This document shows positions 23,590 to 32,312 of a DNA stretch of 64,000 bases, piece by piece. Below the pieces are notes generated by a model that made no database searches, was not told where the DNA came from, and was given only the letters and a program-made list of their open reading frames with translations. Source of the DNA: Aristolochia californica (lineage: Eukaryota; Streptophyta; Magnoliopsida; Piperales; Aristolochiaceae); NCBI GenBank assembly GCA_029961685.1, contig JARWKL010000005.1:45086211-45150210 (forward strand), in the 5' to 3' direction. Every line of letters starts with the position of its first letter. The stretch's first letter is position 1. The position numbers and the translations under genes were made by a program.

Positions 23590-24060
23590 GTTTTATAGTA
23601 ATTTTTCCTCACGGCTCTTTCGTAATTTTTGTCTTCGTCTTCCCAACTGTCGACATTTGCTGTTGGCTCTGCCCAGGACACTTAAAGTAGTTTCATGGGA
23701 AAACCACGAGCAAGAAACAAGAGACGTACTGCTATTCTCCCTTTTCTTTTTCTGTTTTTATACTTGCTCGGTGTGTCGATCAGAAACGGCCCAATTATCA
23801 GCAACGTAATCTCTTTGTTGGGACGCTGGAATTGTCCCAATCCAGAGAAATTCATCTGTCTCTGTCAGGAAATCCAGTGTTCTGCCCAAACACCCATTTC
23901 CCTTGAGCTTTTAAATCCGCATCCGGTTTTGAAGAAGATAAGATTCTCAAACTTTCTCCCTATTTATACCCGCTTCCGATCGCCATGAACGGAACACACA
24001 GTCGATTTCCTTCTTTCCTACTAAAAAACCCAAACAAGGGCGGATTTTGATCTCATTGAG
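23590..24060 (+). promoter_or_regulatory. WIP3 upstream region with AAATCCGC motif and TATA-like box
   Basis: AAATCCGCATCCGGTTTT at 23913-23930 parallels the AACCGCCATCGGTTTT element of WIP2 at almost every base. A TATTTATA box is at 23961-23968, 100 bp before the WIP3 start codon. No coding sequence is supported between the tRNA and WIP3. Confidence 0.5.
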
Positions 24061-24264
24061 ATGAGTTTCACAAGCAGATTGTGGCTTATGGCAGCGAGCG
24101 TCGGAACTGTTGAGGCCTTGACGGATAAAGGGCTCACGAGATGGACGTCTTCTTCCCCGTCTTTGCCGTCGTCCCAAGAGTCTTCCTCGAGACAGGACAC
24201 AGCAAAGAAATCGGAGGAATCGTTCAGGAAAATAATGTACTTGAGCTGTTGGGGACCAAATTGA
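24061..24264 (+). CDS. Wound-induced polypeptide (DUF3774), short copy WIP3
   Basis: Single-exon gene, 67 residues, the shortest of the cluster. The N-terminal block is MSFTSRLWLMAASVGTVEAL followed by TDKGLTRW. The middle is reduced to a Ser-rich linker lacking the Gln/His-rich helix of its sisters. The C-terminus EESFRKIMYLSCWGPN is intact. Because both conserved ends are kept, it reads as a functional short variant and not a fragment. It has its own TATA-like box at 23961. Confidence 0.85.
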   Translation: MSFTSRLWLMAASVGTVEALTDKGLTRWTSSSPSLPSSQESSSRQDTAKKSEESFRKIMYLSCWGPN

Positions 24265-25300
24265 ATCGCAGAGCTTGCGATCTTGTACACGAGTCGCAAA
24301 ATGTACATGATCAACTGTAACTACGCGCTGCTGCTAAATCCCATTTTTGTTTTTTTTCCATCTTAATTAGTCATCTTACTTTCAGCGATTGTCAAGCTAT
24401 AAAAGACGAAAGATAAAAAACCCAGGATTCGCTTTAATCGCAAGAGGAGATTGAGATCACTGGCCAATCTATGTCTTATCAGTTTCCAAGACTTAACTGT
24501 TGAAGCAATCTAAGTTGGAAATTTACTTGAGGTGTTCCTAAAATTTCAAGTTTTGTAGCAAGTCTTAACCCTCGAATTCAATCTCTCCTTGTTGAAAACT
24601 CAGTTAATTCGTCTCGAGTCCATTGAAACACCATAGATTTTTATTTTACAAATGTCATTACCGGTATAAAACCATGCAGGTTGGGTTTGTGGAAACCTGT
24701 CCTCACCTCGGATTTTCTTCATGTCCCATCCCCGACCCATGGGGTGAAACGTAAGACCCGTCCTCCAGTTTGAGAGACAGGTTGGGTCTAGTTCCTTTGA
24801 CATCGGATTCGATCCATTTTCACTCATTTATTCACTATGATGTGAATCCACAACCTTAAGGGAGGAACATTAGGAAACTACTTCGTTGCAGAAGTTTTTA
24901 CCATTATCCAGAAAAAGAGTTTTCGAGAAGTCTAACCAGTGTTTTTTTTTCAAATGAGATCACGCTAATAAACCAGAAATGAATAATAATATGTTCTTCC
25001 GATTAAGCTCTGATCGGTCGGAAAGACCCTGAGACTGGATTATGTTTTTAAATTCACAGAAGATGATAATCACCGGTTTCATGGAAACTGAATTCTAACT
25101 CCCAAGGTATTTGCTTGTCCAGAATGCTCTCAGCTTCTCGGCACACGGTTTCTTGTCATCGTACTCGTCTGTCAGTGGCACACGTTCAGTCTCTCCATTA
25201 ATAAAGGTGTTAAAGTGGAAGGTTGGTGGCGTCAGCAGAAGACGACAATACCCAAATCTTTAAATCGTAAACTAGGACGAGTTGGCAACTGGTTTCTAGT
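24265..25300. other. Intergenic region WIP3-WIP4
   Basis: No supported gene. The stretch at about 24640-24830 reads like the degenerate plant repeats rich in GGGTTTG, CCCATCCC and GACCCG words, but I cannot assign a family. Confidence 0.45.
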
Positions 25301-25304
25301 CGAA

Positions 25305-25409
25305 AAACCAGAGGCTCTTCGAAACCGCACCACCTGTCACTTCGGAACCGCCGATGGTTTTCAGCCTTCCACGGCCCCTCGGTTTCCCCTTCGGAAGATT
25401 GTATATAAA
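25305..25409 (+). promoter_or_regulatory. WIP4 promoter: AACCGC motifs, HRPE-like word, TATA box
   Basis: AAACCAGAGGC at 25305-25315 differs at one base from the hypoxia-responsive element consensus AAACCA(G/C)(G/C)(G/C)GC bound by group VII ERF factors. GAAACCGC lies at 25321-25328 and GGAACCGCCGATGGTTTT at 25344-25361. TATATAAA is at 25402-25409, 115 bp before the start codon. Confidence 0.5.
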
Positions 25410-25516
25410 CAACTCGTACTTCGATCACTTTCCCATCAGACACAAGCAGCAGCAAGAAGTTAAAACAATCTCTTCCGAGAATCCCAATTCCCGCATTTAG
25501 ATCTTCTACGGCGACG

Positions 25517-25786
25517 ATGAGTTCAACTAGCAGAGCTTGGATCGCGGCGGCCAGCGTTGGAGCAGTCGAGGCTCTGAAAGATCAGGGCTACGCGAGATGG
25601 AATTATGCATTCAGGTCTTTACATCAACATGCCAAGATGAATCTCGGGGCGTATACTCAAGCTAGGAGACTCTCTTCGCTTGAGTCCTCTTCTAGTGCAG
25701 AGAGAAGACATGGAGAGGATAAATTGAAGAAATCCGAGGAATCGTTGAGGAAAGTGATGTATTTGAGTTGTTGGGGACCCAATTGA
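25517..25786 (+). CDS. Wound-induced polypeptide (DUF3774), WIP4
   Basis: Single-exon gene, 89 residues. It begins MSSTSRAWIAAASVGAVEAL, continues KDQGYARWNYAFRSLHQHAK and has a Ser-rich, charged linker. It ends EESLRKVMYLSCWGPN. Very close to WIP5 in the first 50 residues; the two are convergent and probably arose by inverted duplication. It has the longest linker of the canonical copies. Family function is unknown; wound and stress induction is known for relatives. Confidence 0.92.
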   Translation: MSSTSRAWIAAASVGAVEALKDQGYARWNYAFRSLHQHAKMNLGAYTQARRLSSLESSSSAERRHGEDKLKKSEESLRKVMYLSCWGPN

Positions 25787-26231
25787 GCATCCCTGGTTTC
25801 TGGGTTTGCTCCACCTGGAAAAAAATTGTAGCAGGAACGAGGATAAAGAAGAATTCTTCCCTCATATTTTTGTATTGTATATTTATGGTTGTAATTTTGA
25901 TGAAACACAACAAAATATAAGATAATCTGCTTCGATCTCTTATCTTCTCTTCAAATAAGAATCCGGCTTCCCATCTCAAGTGTTATTCAGAAGCAGGACG
26001 GAGATGCATGGAAAAATCTTTTAACAGAGACTTAAGATGAAGAAGAAGAACGTGTGTTCTCTGATAAATTAGTTGTAATTCTAACTTCATGATTTTGCTT
26101 GGACCTGTCCCCAAACGTGCTAGGAAGAAAAAGTTTCATCTCAGAATGCTTCATCTTTTTCTTCTGAAAAAAGAAAAAGAAGCGATGACTACATCGAACC
26201 AGTGTCTGAGAAAACATACATGGAATATCAG
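25787..26231. other. Intergenic region between WIP4 and tRNA-Ala(UGC)
   Basis: 3' flank of WIP4. Short open frames on both strands show no similarity. Confidence 0.55.
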
Positions 26232-26304
26232 TGGAGATGCAGGGGATCGAACCCTGTGCCTCTCGCATGCAAAGCGAGCGCTCTACCATTTGAGCTACAT
26301 CCCC
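26232..26304 (-). tRNA. tRNA-Ala (TGC)
   Basis: A 73-nt cloverleaf on the minus strand: GGGGATG/CATCTCC acceptor stem, TAGCTCAAATGGTAGAGC A box, anticodon TGC and a standard TTCGATC T loop with CAGGG/CCCTG stem. It has the G3:U70 pair and discriminator A. It is identical to the AGC gene at 23517 through most of the D and anticodon arms, and differs at the anticodon first base and in the T arm. There is no intron. Confidence 0.95.
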
Positions 26305-26893
26305 AATCTGCTCTATTGGGTATTGGAAATTAAAAGTTCCCTAATCACACAAATATCACAAATTTTGTTATCTGATTATTGAAAAATGGGAGATAATCAG
26401 CTCTCAGAATTGAGAAGTTCGCCAAGCTTAACTTTGTTTAGTAATCCCTAAGTACACCAAGACCAATTCACTCATTCTGAACTACCAAATTTCAGCAAAT
26501 TAATGGTAATTTAGTATCAGAGGGAGCTGACTCAATAAAAAGTGCCAAATCTTATCCTTGTTTTCCTTCACTGAAAATGTGTTTTACAGAATTTCTTGGG
26601 GTGGTTTACGAATTCAGAGAAGCAGGAAGCCAGGAAGGAATTACAGGGTTCCTTTGCATTTCTCTGCTTTGCTTATTGAAGTTCTTGGTAGAAAAAGCAT
26701 CAGCAAATTTAGTAATTCAGGGTTATTCCTCTGCTACCTTGATCTTGAACAAATTGTGTAAAAAAAGAAGAAAGCGGAGAAGTGTGGTAAGCAACTATCA
26801 TTTATAAGACCAGAAATCTCTGTACAAATTACAATAGGGAGTTTTCATCCCTCTAATGCTTTCCTCTATTTCTTCAAAAAACTGGAGGCGGTT
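26305..26893. other. Intergenic region between tRNA-Ala(UGC) and WIP5
   Basis: No supported gene. It holds the 3' flank of WIP5 (-). Two overlapping open frames of 67 and 76 codons at 26558-26807 have no recognisable motif. Confidence 0.5.
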
Positions 26894-27145
26894 TCAATTT
26901 GGACCCCAACAGCTCAAGTACATAACCTTCCGCATTGAATCCTCCGGTTGCTGCTTCTCATCTCCAATTTTCTTCACGATGCAAGGAGATAGCCTTCTGG
27001 CTTGTGCATACGATCCTATGTTCTTCTTAGCATGCTGATGAATGGATCTCAGGGCGTAATTCCATCTTGCGAACCCTTGATCTTTCAAGGCTTCGACAGC
27101 TCCAACGCTGGCAGCAACAACCCAAGCTCTGCTAGTCGAACTCAT
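26894..27145 (-). CDS. Wound-induced polypeptide (DUF3774), WIP5
   Basis: Single-exon gene, 83 residues. It begins MSSTSRAWVVAASVGAVEAL, continues KDQGFARWNYALRSIHQHAK, has a basic linker with QARRLSPCIVKKIG and ends PEDSMRKVMYLSCWGPN. It is the only WIP copy on the minus strand and the nearest relative of WIP4. The gene is divergent to WIP6, with a 643-bp shared upstream region. Confidence 0.92.
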   Translation of the reverse strand: MSSTSRAWVVAASVGAVEALKDQGFARWNYALRSIHQHAKKNIGSYAQARRLSPCIVKKIGDEKQQPEDSMRKVMYLSCWGPN

Positions 27146-27245
27146 CTTCGCTCTGGATTTCGGAGATGTTTCTGATACTCAAAAACGGGGATTTTCAGAA
27201 GAGAAGTAGAAAACAGTTGCTGGACAAGAGGAGCAGACAGCTCTA

Positions 27246-27344
27246 TATTTATAGAGAGACAGAAGACCACAGGAAGCAGAAGCTCTTCGCAGTCGAAGCC
27301 ACTGGATTAAAAAAACCGCTTTTCCATTTCCAACAAACCCGCGG
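27246..27344 (-). promoter_or_regulatory. WIP5 promoter: TATA box and AACCGC motifs
   Basis: Read on the minus strand, TATAAATA lies at 27253-27246, about 100 bp before the start codon. Upstream of it are AAAAACCGC (27311-27319, + strand orientation) and AAACCCGCGG (27335-27344). These have the same core as the other WIP promoters, inverted relative to the gene. Confidence 0.45.
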
Positions 27345-27584
27345 CTAAGTTGCTTGTCTTCTTAAGGTAACATTTACCCCTCGTCAAGGCCAAAATAACA
27401 AACCAGTAAGCGCGGACAGAGTTCAAAATTAACTGAGATTCGAAGTCTTTTTTGTATTAAATGAAACACCTGTACGCAGCTCAAAGACGGTCCAAGCCAC
27501 GTCGTGCAGTTTTCTAATAAACAAACTTACCGCCGTCGCACTCGGTATTTTGGAATACCAGGGGTGACAGGTCTGCTCGTGATC

Positions 27585-27688
27585 TAAACCGCTGCCAGAT
27601 ATCTGGGAGCGGAACAGTGTTTTTCTCTTCTCCCCTGGTTTTATAAACCGCGATCCAAGCAAGCTCCGGCATCATCACTCTATTTATA
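27585..27688 (+). promoter_or_regulatory. WIP6 promoter: AACCGC motifs and TATA-like box
   Basis: TAAACCGC at 27585-27592 and ATAAACCGCG at 27643-27652 lie upstream of TATTTATA at 27681-27688, which is 108 bp before the start codon. Confidence 0.5.
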
Positions 27689-27788
27689 GCCCTTCGAACC
27701 TGCTCTGAATCGACAACGGAAATACAGTAAACTCCAGACTTCTCAAAAATCCCTCTTCAGACATTTCTTATATCCTTTCTTCTCTCTC

Positions 27789-28019
27789 TTGTCGGAAATG
27801 AGCAGCGGAGCACGAATATGTAAGTGGGAATCGACCTTCAAATCCATGCAGAGAAGCGCGATGGCGGAATCCGGCAAGTCGTCCTGTCAAGTAAGGTGGC
27901 TTTCCGGTGGCTTGGATGCGGTGAAGAGAAAAGCCTCGGAGGAGAACGGCAGAAGGAAAAGGGAGGAAGAGAAGGCGGAGAAAGTGATGCATTTGATCTG
28001 CTGGGGACCCAACCGGTAG
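27789..28019 (+). CDS. Divergent DUF3774-type polypeptide, WIP6
   Basis: Single-exon gene, 76 residues. The C-terminus KAEKVMHLICWGPNR keeps the family's VM.L.CWGPN signature but adds a final Arg. The N-terminal RAW.AAASVG block is replaced by MSEMSSGARICKWESTFKSM. The middle is Ser-rich, then a strongly charged helix (RRKREEEKAEK). Promoter layout matches the canonical copies, so it looks like a transcribed, diverging member. Assignment rests mainly on the C-terminal signature and the position in the cluster. Confidence 0.75.
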   Translation: MSEMSSGARICKWESTFKSMQRSAMAESGKSSCQVRWLSGGLDAVKRKASEENGRRKREEEKAEKVMHLICWGPNR

Positions 28020-28610
28020 CGCCGGAAATTTCAATCTTTTGGTCTCTTTTCCAGTCTGGGTTTTTTATGGAGATAACAATTTTGTTGTGACTCGTGAATA
28101 TTTGCGAGATTTGTTCTGATTTTTTGTTTCTCGTTTCATATGAGAGAAAATACTGTTTTTACTGGGTGGACGAACCAAGAATATTGTATTGGCAGCCATT
28201 GAAGCGCCTCCTTTCTTATGCTGATAGAGCTAAAATAACTTTCGATGAAATACTGGCCTTTCTGCTATGGTTTTCAATCTTATCTAAGACCGATGGAATC
28301 ATACTTCTGTTCAGTAAAAAAAAAAAAGTAGAAGATGAGATAGAAACATTCCTTTTGTTATTTAAATTTTTTGTAAAATTATTCTGATTCTCTGCACTGT
28401 GCACGTAAGAAAATCCAGACTGGGCCTAGCATTGAACAAGGAATGGGCTTTCTATCCAACAAAAGGTTAAGGCGGTATGTGATTTAGCAGTCACCTTATC
28501 CTCTTACAGAATCACAGAAGAAAACGCCCAGAAAAAGGAGATTCTGTGATTCTCTCATTGCGAGTCTCGATAATCTCCTAAAAAATCTATAACTTTTCGA
28601 AGTCTAAGCG
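28020..28610. other. Intergenic region between WIP6 and the three-exon gene
   Basis: No supported coding sequence. A 97-codon frame at 28094-28387 lacks any motif and is AT-driven. Confidence 0.5.
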
Positions 28611-29529
28611 ATGCTTTCGTTACAAAGTTACAGATACAGCTTCGACGCTTCGTTTCTGTTCGACCCATCTAAAGTTCAGAAATTGCCGGTACAAATATAT
28701 GCCTTTCACCAAGGTACGCATGCTGCTACTCTCAACTCTTCTTGGCTTGGCCTCGTTTTGTATGAATGAGCCGACCCATTACTCGTAGAAGGATTGTCTC
28801 TGCAGTGCAGAAGGATGGGAGAAGGAAAGGGCACGGAGATAGGCTTACTGTCAGAAGGTGTCAAGGAGACGAGAAGAATGATGAACGGAGAGGCTTTTTG
28901 AGTCTAGAAGAGGCTGGACTGGTGGAAATGACTGGATTGAGTTCACACGAACGGTTCCTTTGTCGATTAACAGTAGGTGAACAGAATCCCAAAATGTTTT
29001 AGTCAATTATCTACTTCTTCCTCCTGTTGCTGCATTAACCTGAAAATGCAGACTCAGTTGAAGATTGGGCGCTTGATTGATTTAGCGTAATTTTGAGCCT
29101 GTGACCCAAGTTAATCGAGTTGCGTCTTTCCTAATTGAAAGAAAACCATGTACTGTAACATGGTCTCTATGATACTTAAAAAGCTTAGATGATTGTACTG
29201 CTCCTTTCTGGGTGTAGGCCACTGATTTTTCGCCGTGATCAATGAACTCACCTGTGAAGGTCATCTTGGTCCTTGGATCAGTATAGTATAGTAATTTCTT
29301 GTATATTAGAATACATCATCTGAGTACATGAGTTTGTCTAAGTTTAATCCTTGTGCTCCAGATCTCCTCTCTGAATCTACTGCGGGTGATATCAGAACAA
29401 GAAGGCTGCCCCATTGATGAACTTAACGCCGGGAAGATATGTGACTGGTTCATGAAGGACAGACTCAAGAGAGAGCAGAACATCGAATCGGCTGTCCTGC
29501 AGTGGGATGAATCTGATTTCCAACTCTAA
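28611..29529 (+). CDS. Unknown small protein, three exons
   Basis: Exons 28611-28713, 28806-28972 and 29362-29529 join in phase to 145 residues. The N-terminus is MLSLQSYRYSFDASFLFDPS. Exon 2 is basic at first (QKDGRRKGHGDRLTVRR), then LSLEEAGLVEMTGLSSHERF. Exon 3 gives LCRLTISSLNLLRVISEQEG and CPIDELNAGKICDWFMKDRL, ending near VLQWDESDFQL. The exon 2-3 region looks like a small conserved helical domain, and I have an impression of having seen related plant proteins, but I cannot name the family. Donor and acceptor sites are good (TGCAG at 28805, TCCAG at 29361). The start could lie elsewhere. No membrane segment is seen. Confidence 0.65.
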
Positions 29530-32312
29530 GCACTCTCTCTCTTTGTTGTATTCGTGCTTGAAAGTTCTGTTGGGCCTAATATATAAGCTTTTCTCTAATA
29601 CTTAAATTCTTGCTACGAGTTTTCACGTTTATGGGGGTTGGATTGAAAACGATCTAATTCAATCTTTTGACTTTGCTTACCATTTAATCCTCTTTCTCAA
29701 TCTCTTCCTTAATGATAAGTATTGAAAGCTGTCATTTGCTAAGATTGCCATGTTCTAATGCTTAAGAGTCTCAGCCAAGGTTTGTGCTGTACAGGAACCT
29801 GATATACCGGGGCTGTTGGCTCAGGAAACCCGGACTCCAGCCTGATTGAGGGTAAATCACTGGCTTAGATCTTTGCCAAGTTCTATAGAAATCATTTGAT
29901 GCAGTGAAGCATTTACTTTATCACCTCGGATTTCATCTACTTCTCTTGGCATTGGCAAATTCCATTAGAGATTGTTCACCTCTTGGTGGGACAAACAAAA
30001 GCTTCTACTCTTTTTATGCAAGTTGGTATTTGGTGGGGATTGTTTTATAATGCTGGAGTTGATTAACAAGTCTGATGGAATGAAATATATCCAAATCTCT
30101 ATTGGGATCTATGCTCCTGTACCTCGAGACATACTTTTAAAATATCTGGAAGAATACCCAGGTCACATTTGGAATGATACAGGACCTTCAAAGAATGGCA
30201 AATGTCTCATATTGGATCCTTCAACTTAATCTAACTCCACACAGTTCTCTTCTTTTTGTGTGGATCTGGTTAGATTATCCGTTGACCAAGAGACAAAGTT
30301 ACCTATCATCAGTGAGATTGAATCACAATCTCATTATCATAATAAGAGCCATTAAGAGCTGTTTTCATTTTCTTTTTATTCTTTACTTTGAGTGAGTAGT
30401 TAATGAATTTTGAAACTTTGTAAGTTGGAAACAATTCTGGTGAGCTATAGTTGTAGTGGGATGAGATTCATTGTGGGGACTACAGTACTGATAGTGGTCG
30501 ACAAAATTCCATTAGAGCATGGGAAAGAAGTAATTAACTTGTGTCCTGCTGCCTTATTTTTTTTCTCCTATTTAATGTCTATGTGGCATGATTAGTATCA
30601 CAAAAGTATGGTTAAGATATGAGGTGGAATGATACTACAAAATGCTATTACTTTGAGGCTGTCTTGCTGTGGCATAACATTGGGCCCCTCCACATGGCTT
30701 TTTCATTATATTGCAGGTTTCTGGTTCAGATGAGATTCACTAAAGGCAGAGCTTTATCTGTCATTGACCCTTGCTTTGTGTGAAAAGAGGAGCTTGGGAG
30801 GGGGAAAAAATGAATCAAAAGGGTCAAATCCCTGTGGCTATATCAAAATGCAGCTGTTTTCTCTATAAACTTACTTGGGTGAAAACAGGAGGAAAATAAC
30901 GTAGTCCTTACTAGAAGAATGAGCAGGTGTTTTCACTTTCAAATGTGTGGAACTATCATCAGGGAAGATTGGAATGGAGTGCAAAGAAAACGATGGAACA
31001 GGATAACAGTCTGGGAATACTTTTGGTAGAGCTGTACAGGGAGGAATCTGATGCATTTGGTTGGAAGTAGAGGCCAAAGACGTTTTGTTGCTTTGTATAC
31101 AACCCACACCGACCCAAACGCAACAAAAATGGCTTTGCTTCTACCGAGACGAGGAACTTTTGGGAAAAAGTGAGTTGTTGTTGCGGCCATTCTCTGTTTG
31201 TATGTACATTTCCTGCAACCAATCCTGCAACAGTCCATCTGCTTGTGAAAAATTCCACAAAACAGGCCATCAGTTAGAAATACCGCAACTACCCATATTG
31301 AATGATTCAGCCAAATGTAGCCTGCTTTGAATGGTTTGATTCCCGTCTCAGTGGCATTATATCAAACACTTAGGTATCCGCACACTTGTAGAAATACCGC
31401 AACTACCCATATTGAATGATTCAGCCAAATGTAGCCTGCTTTGAATGGTTTGATTCCCGTCTCATTTGCATTTTATCAAACACTTAGGTATCCGCACACT
31501 TGTAGTTAAATGAGTCGCCGGACACAATCCACCTGTGTCCAGGTTGCATGCGCACGACAGACGGGAAAAAAATTAAAGACAGGTAGCCGTTTGGTAGTTT
31601 CTTTTTGAGTCTCAATTCAACATTCAAAAGAGGTATCGTAATGGCCCTTCGCATCATTAAACTAGATATCAGTTGCATTATAGAAACCATGATGCAGTCA
31701 ACCATATTATCTAAAGCCAACGCCGCAAAGAATTAGGTTGAACGGAGACTAGAAGGAATCAGGGGTGGGCGTCGCGATTCGAGACTGGAATTGCGATCAT
31801 TTCCGTATCGCCGGTATGCGTCATGTATCGGATTTCAGGGGTCTTGATTGGATACTAGATACAGTAACAGGATGGTTCAGAGGTATGTACTGGGTGAACA
31901 CCTGAAGGCCACTGTCAAGGGTTCTCACGTTAATTAATTCTCATCAGAAGGTGCACGGAGAAGTGAAGCCAAAAAATTTCACGGACCTGAAACCCCACAC
32001 GTCAAATACAATTGATATCCTCCTTTAAAATCCGAACTGTCCCTCACCAGCCCCCACCGAAAGAGTAAAGTTGCCTTTGCCATTTTCTCTCGAAGCAGAA
32101 TCACTCGACTCCTGTACCTAAACAGAGCAACGGAGCCAGCAGAGAGGGCGAGGGGTAGATCTCAGTGGAATTCCTTTTGGAGGAATCCAAATCCATATCT
32201 GGGCATTGCTGTTCCTCACGGGCACTTGGCCAGACATGTCGTAGAAATATTGTCCTTGGGTTCGATTAGCGAGGGGAGTGAGAGAGAGGGGGAGGAGAGT
32301 TGAAGAAAATAG
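29530..32312. other. Intergenic region upstream of VAP4
   Basis: About 2.8 kb without a gene I can support. Several 60-100 codon frames on both strands overlap each other in different phases and carry no motif. The stretch includes a 114-bp tandem duplication and the VAP4 promoter and leader. Confidence 0.5.
31275..31502 (+). repeat. 114-bp tandem duplication
   Basis: The unit starting TAGAAATACCGCAACTACCC at 31275 repeats at 31389 through CCGCACACTTG. The copies differ at only a few positions (for example CAGTGGCATTATATC against CATTTGCATTTTATC), so the event is recent. Confidence 0.95.
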
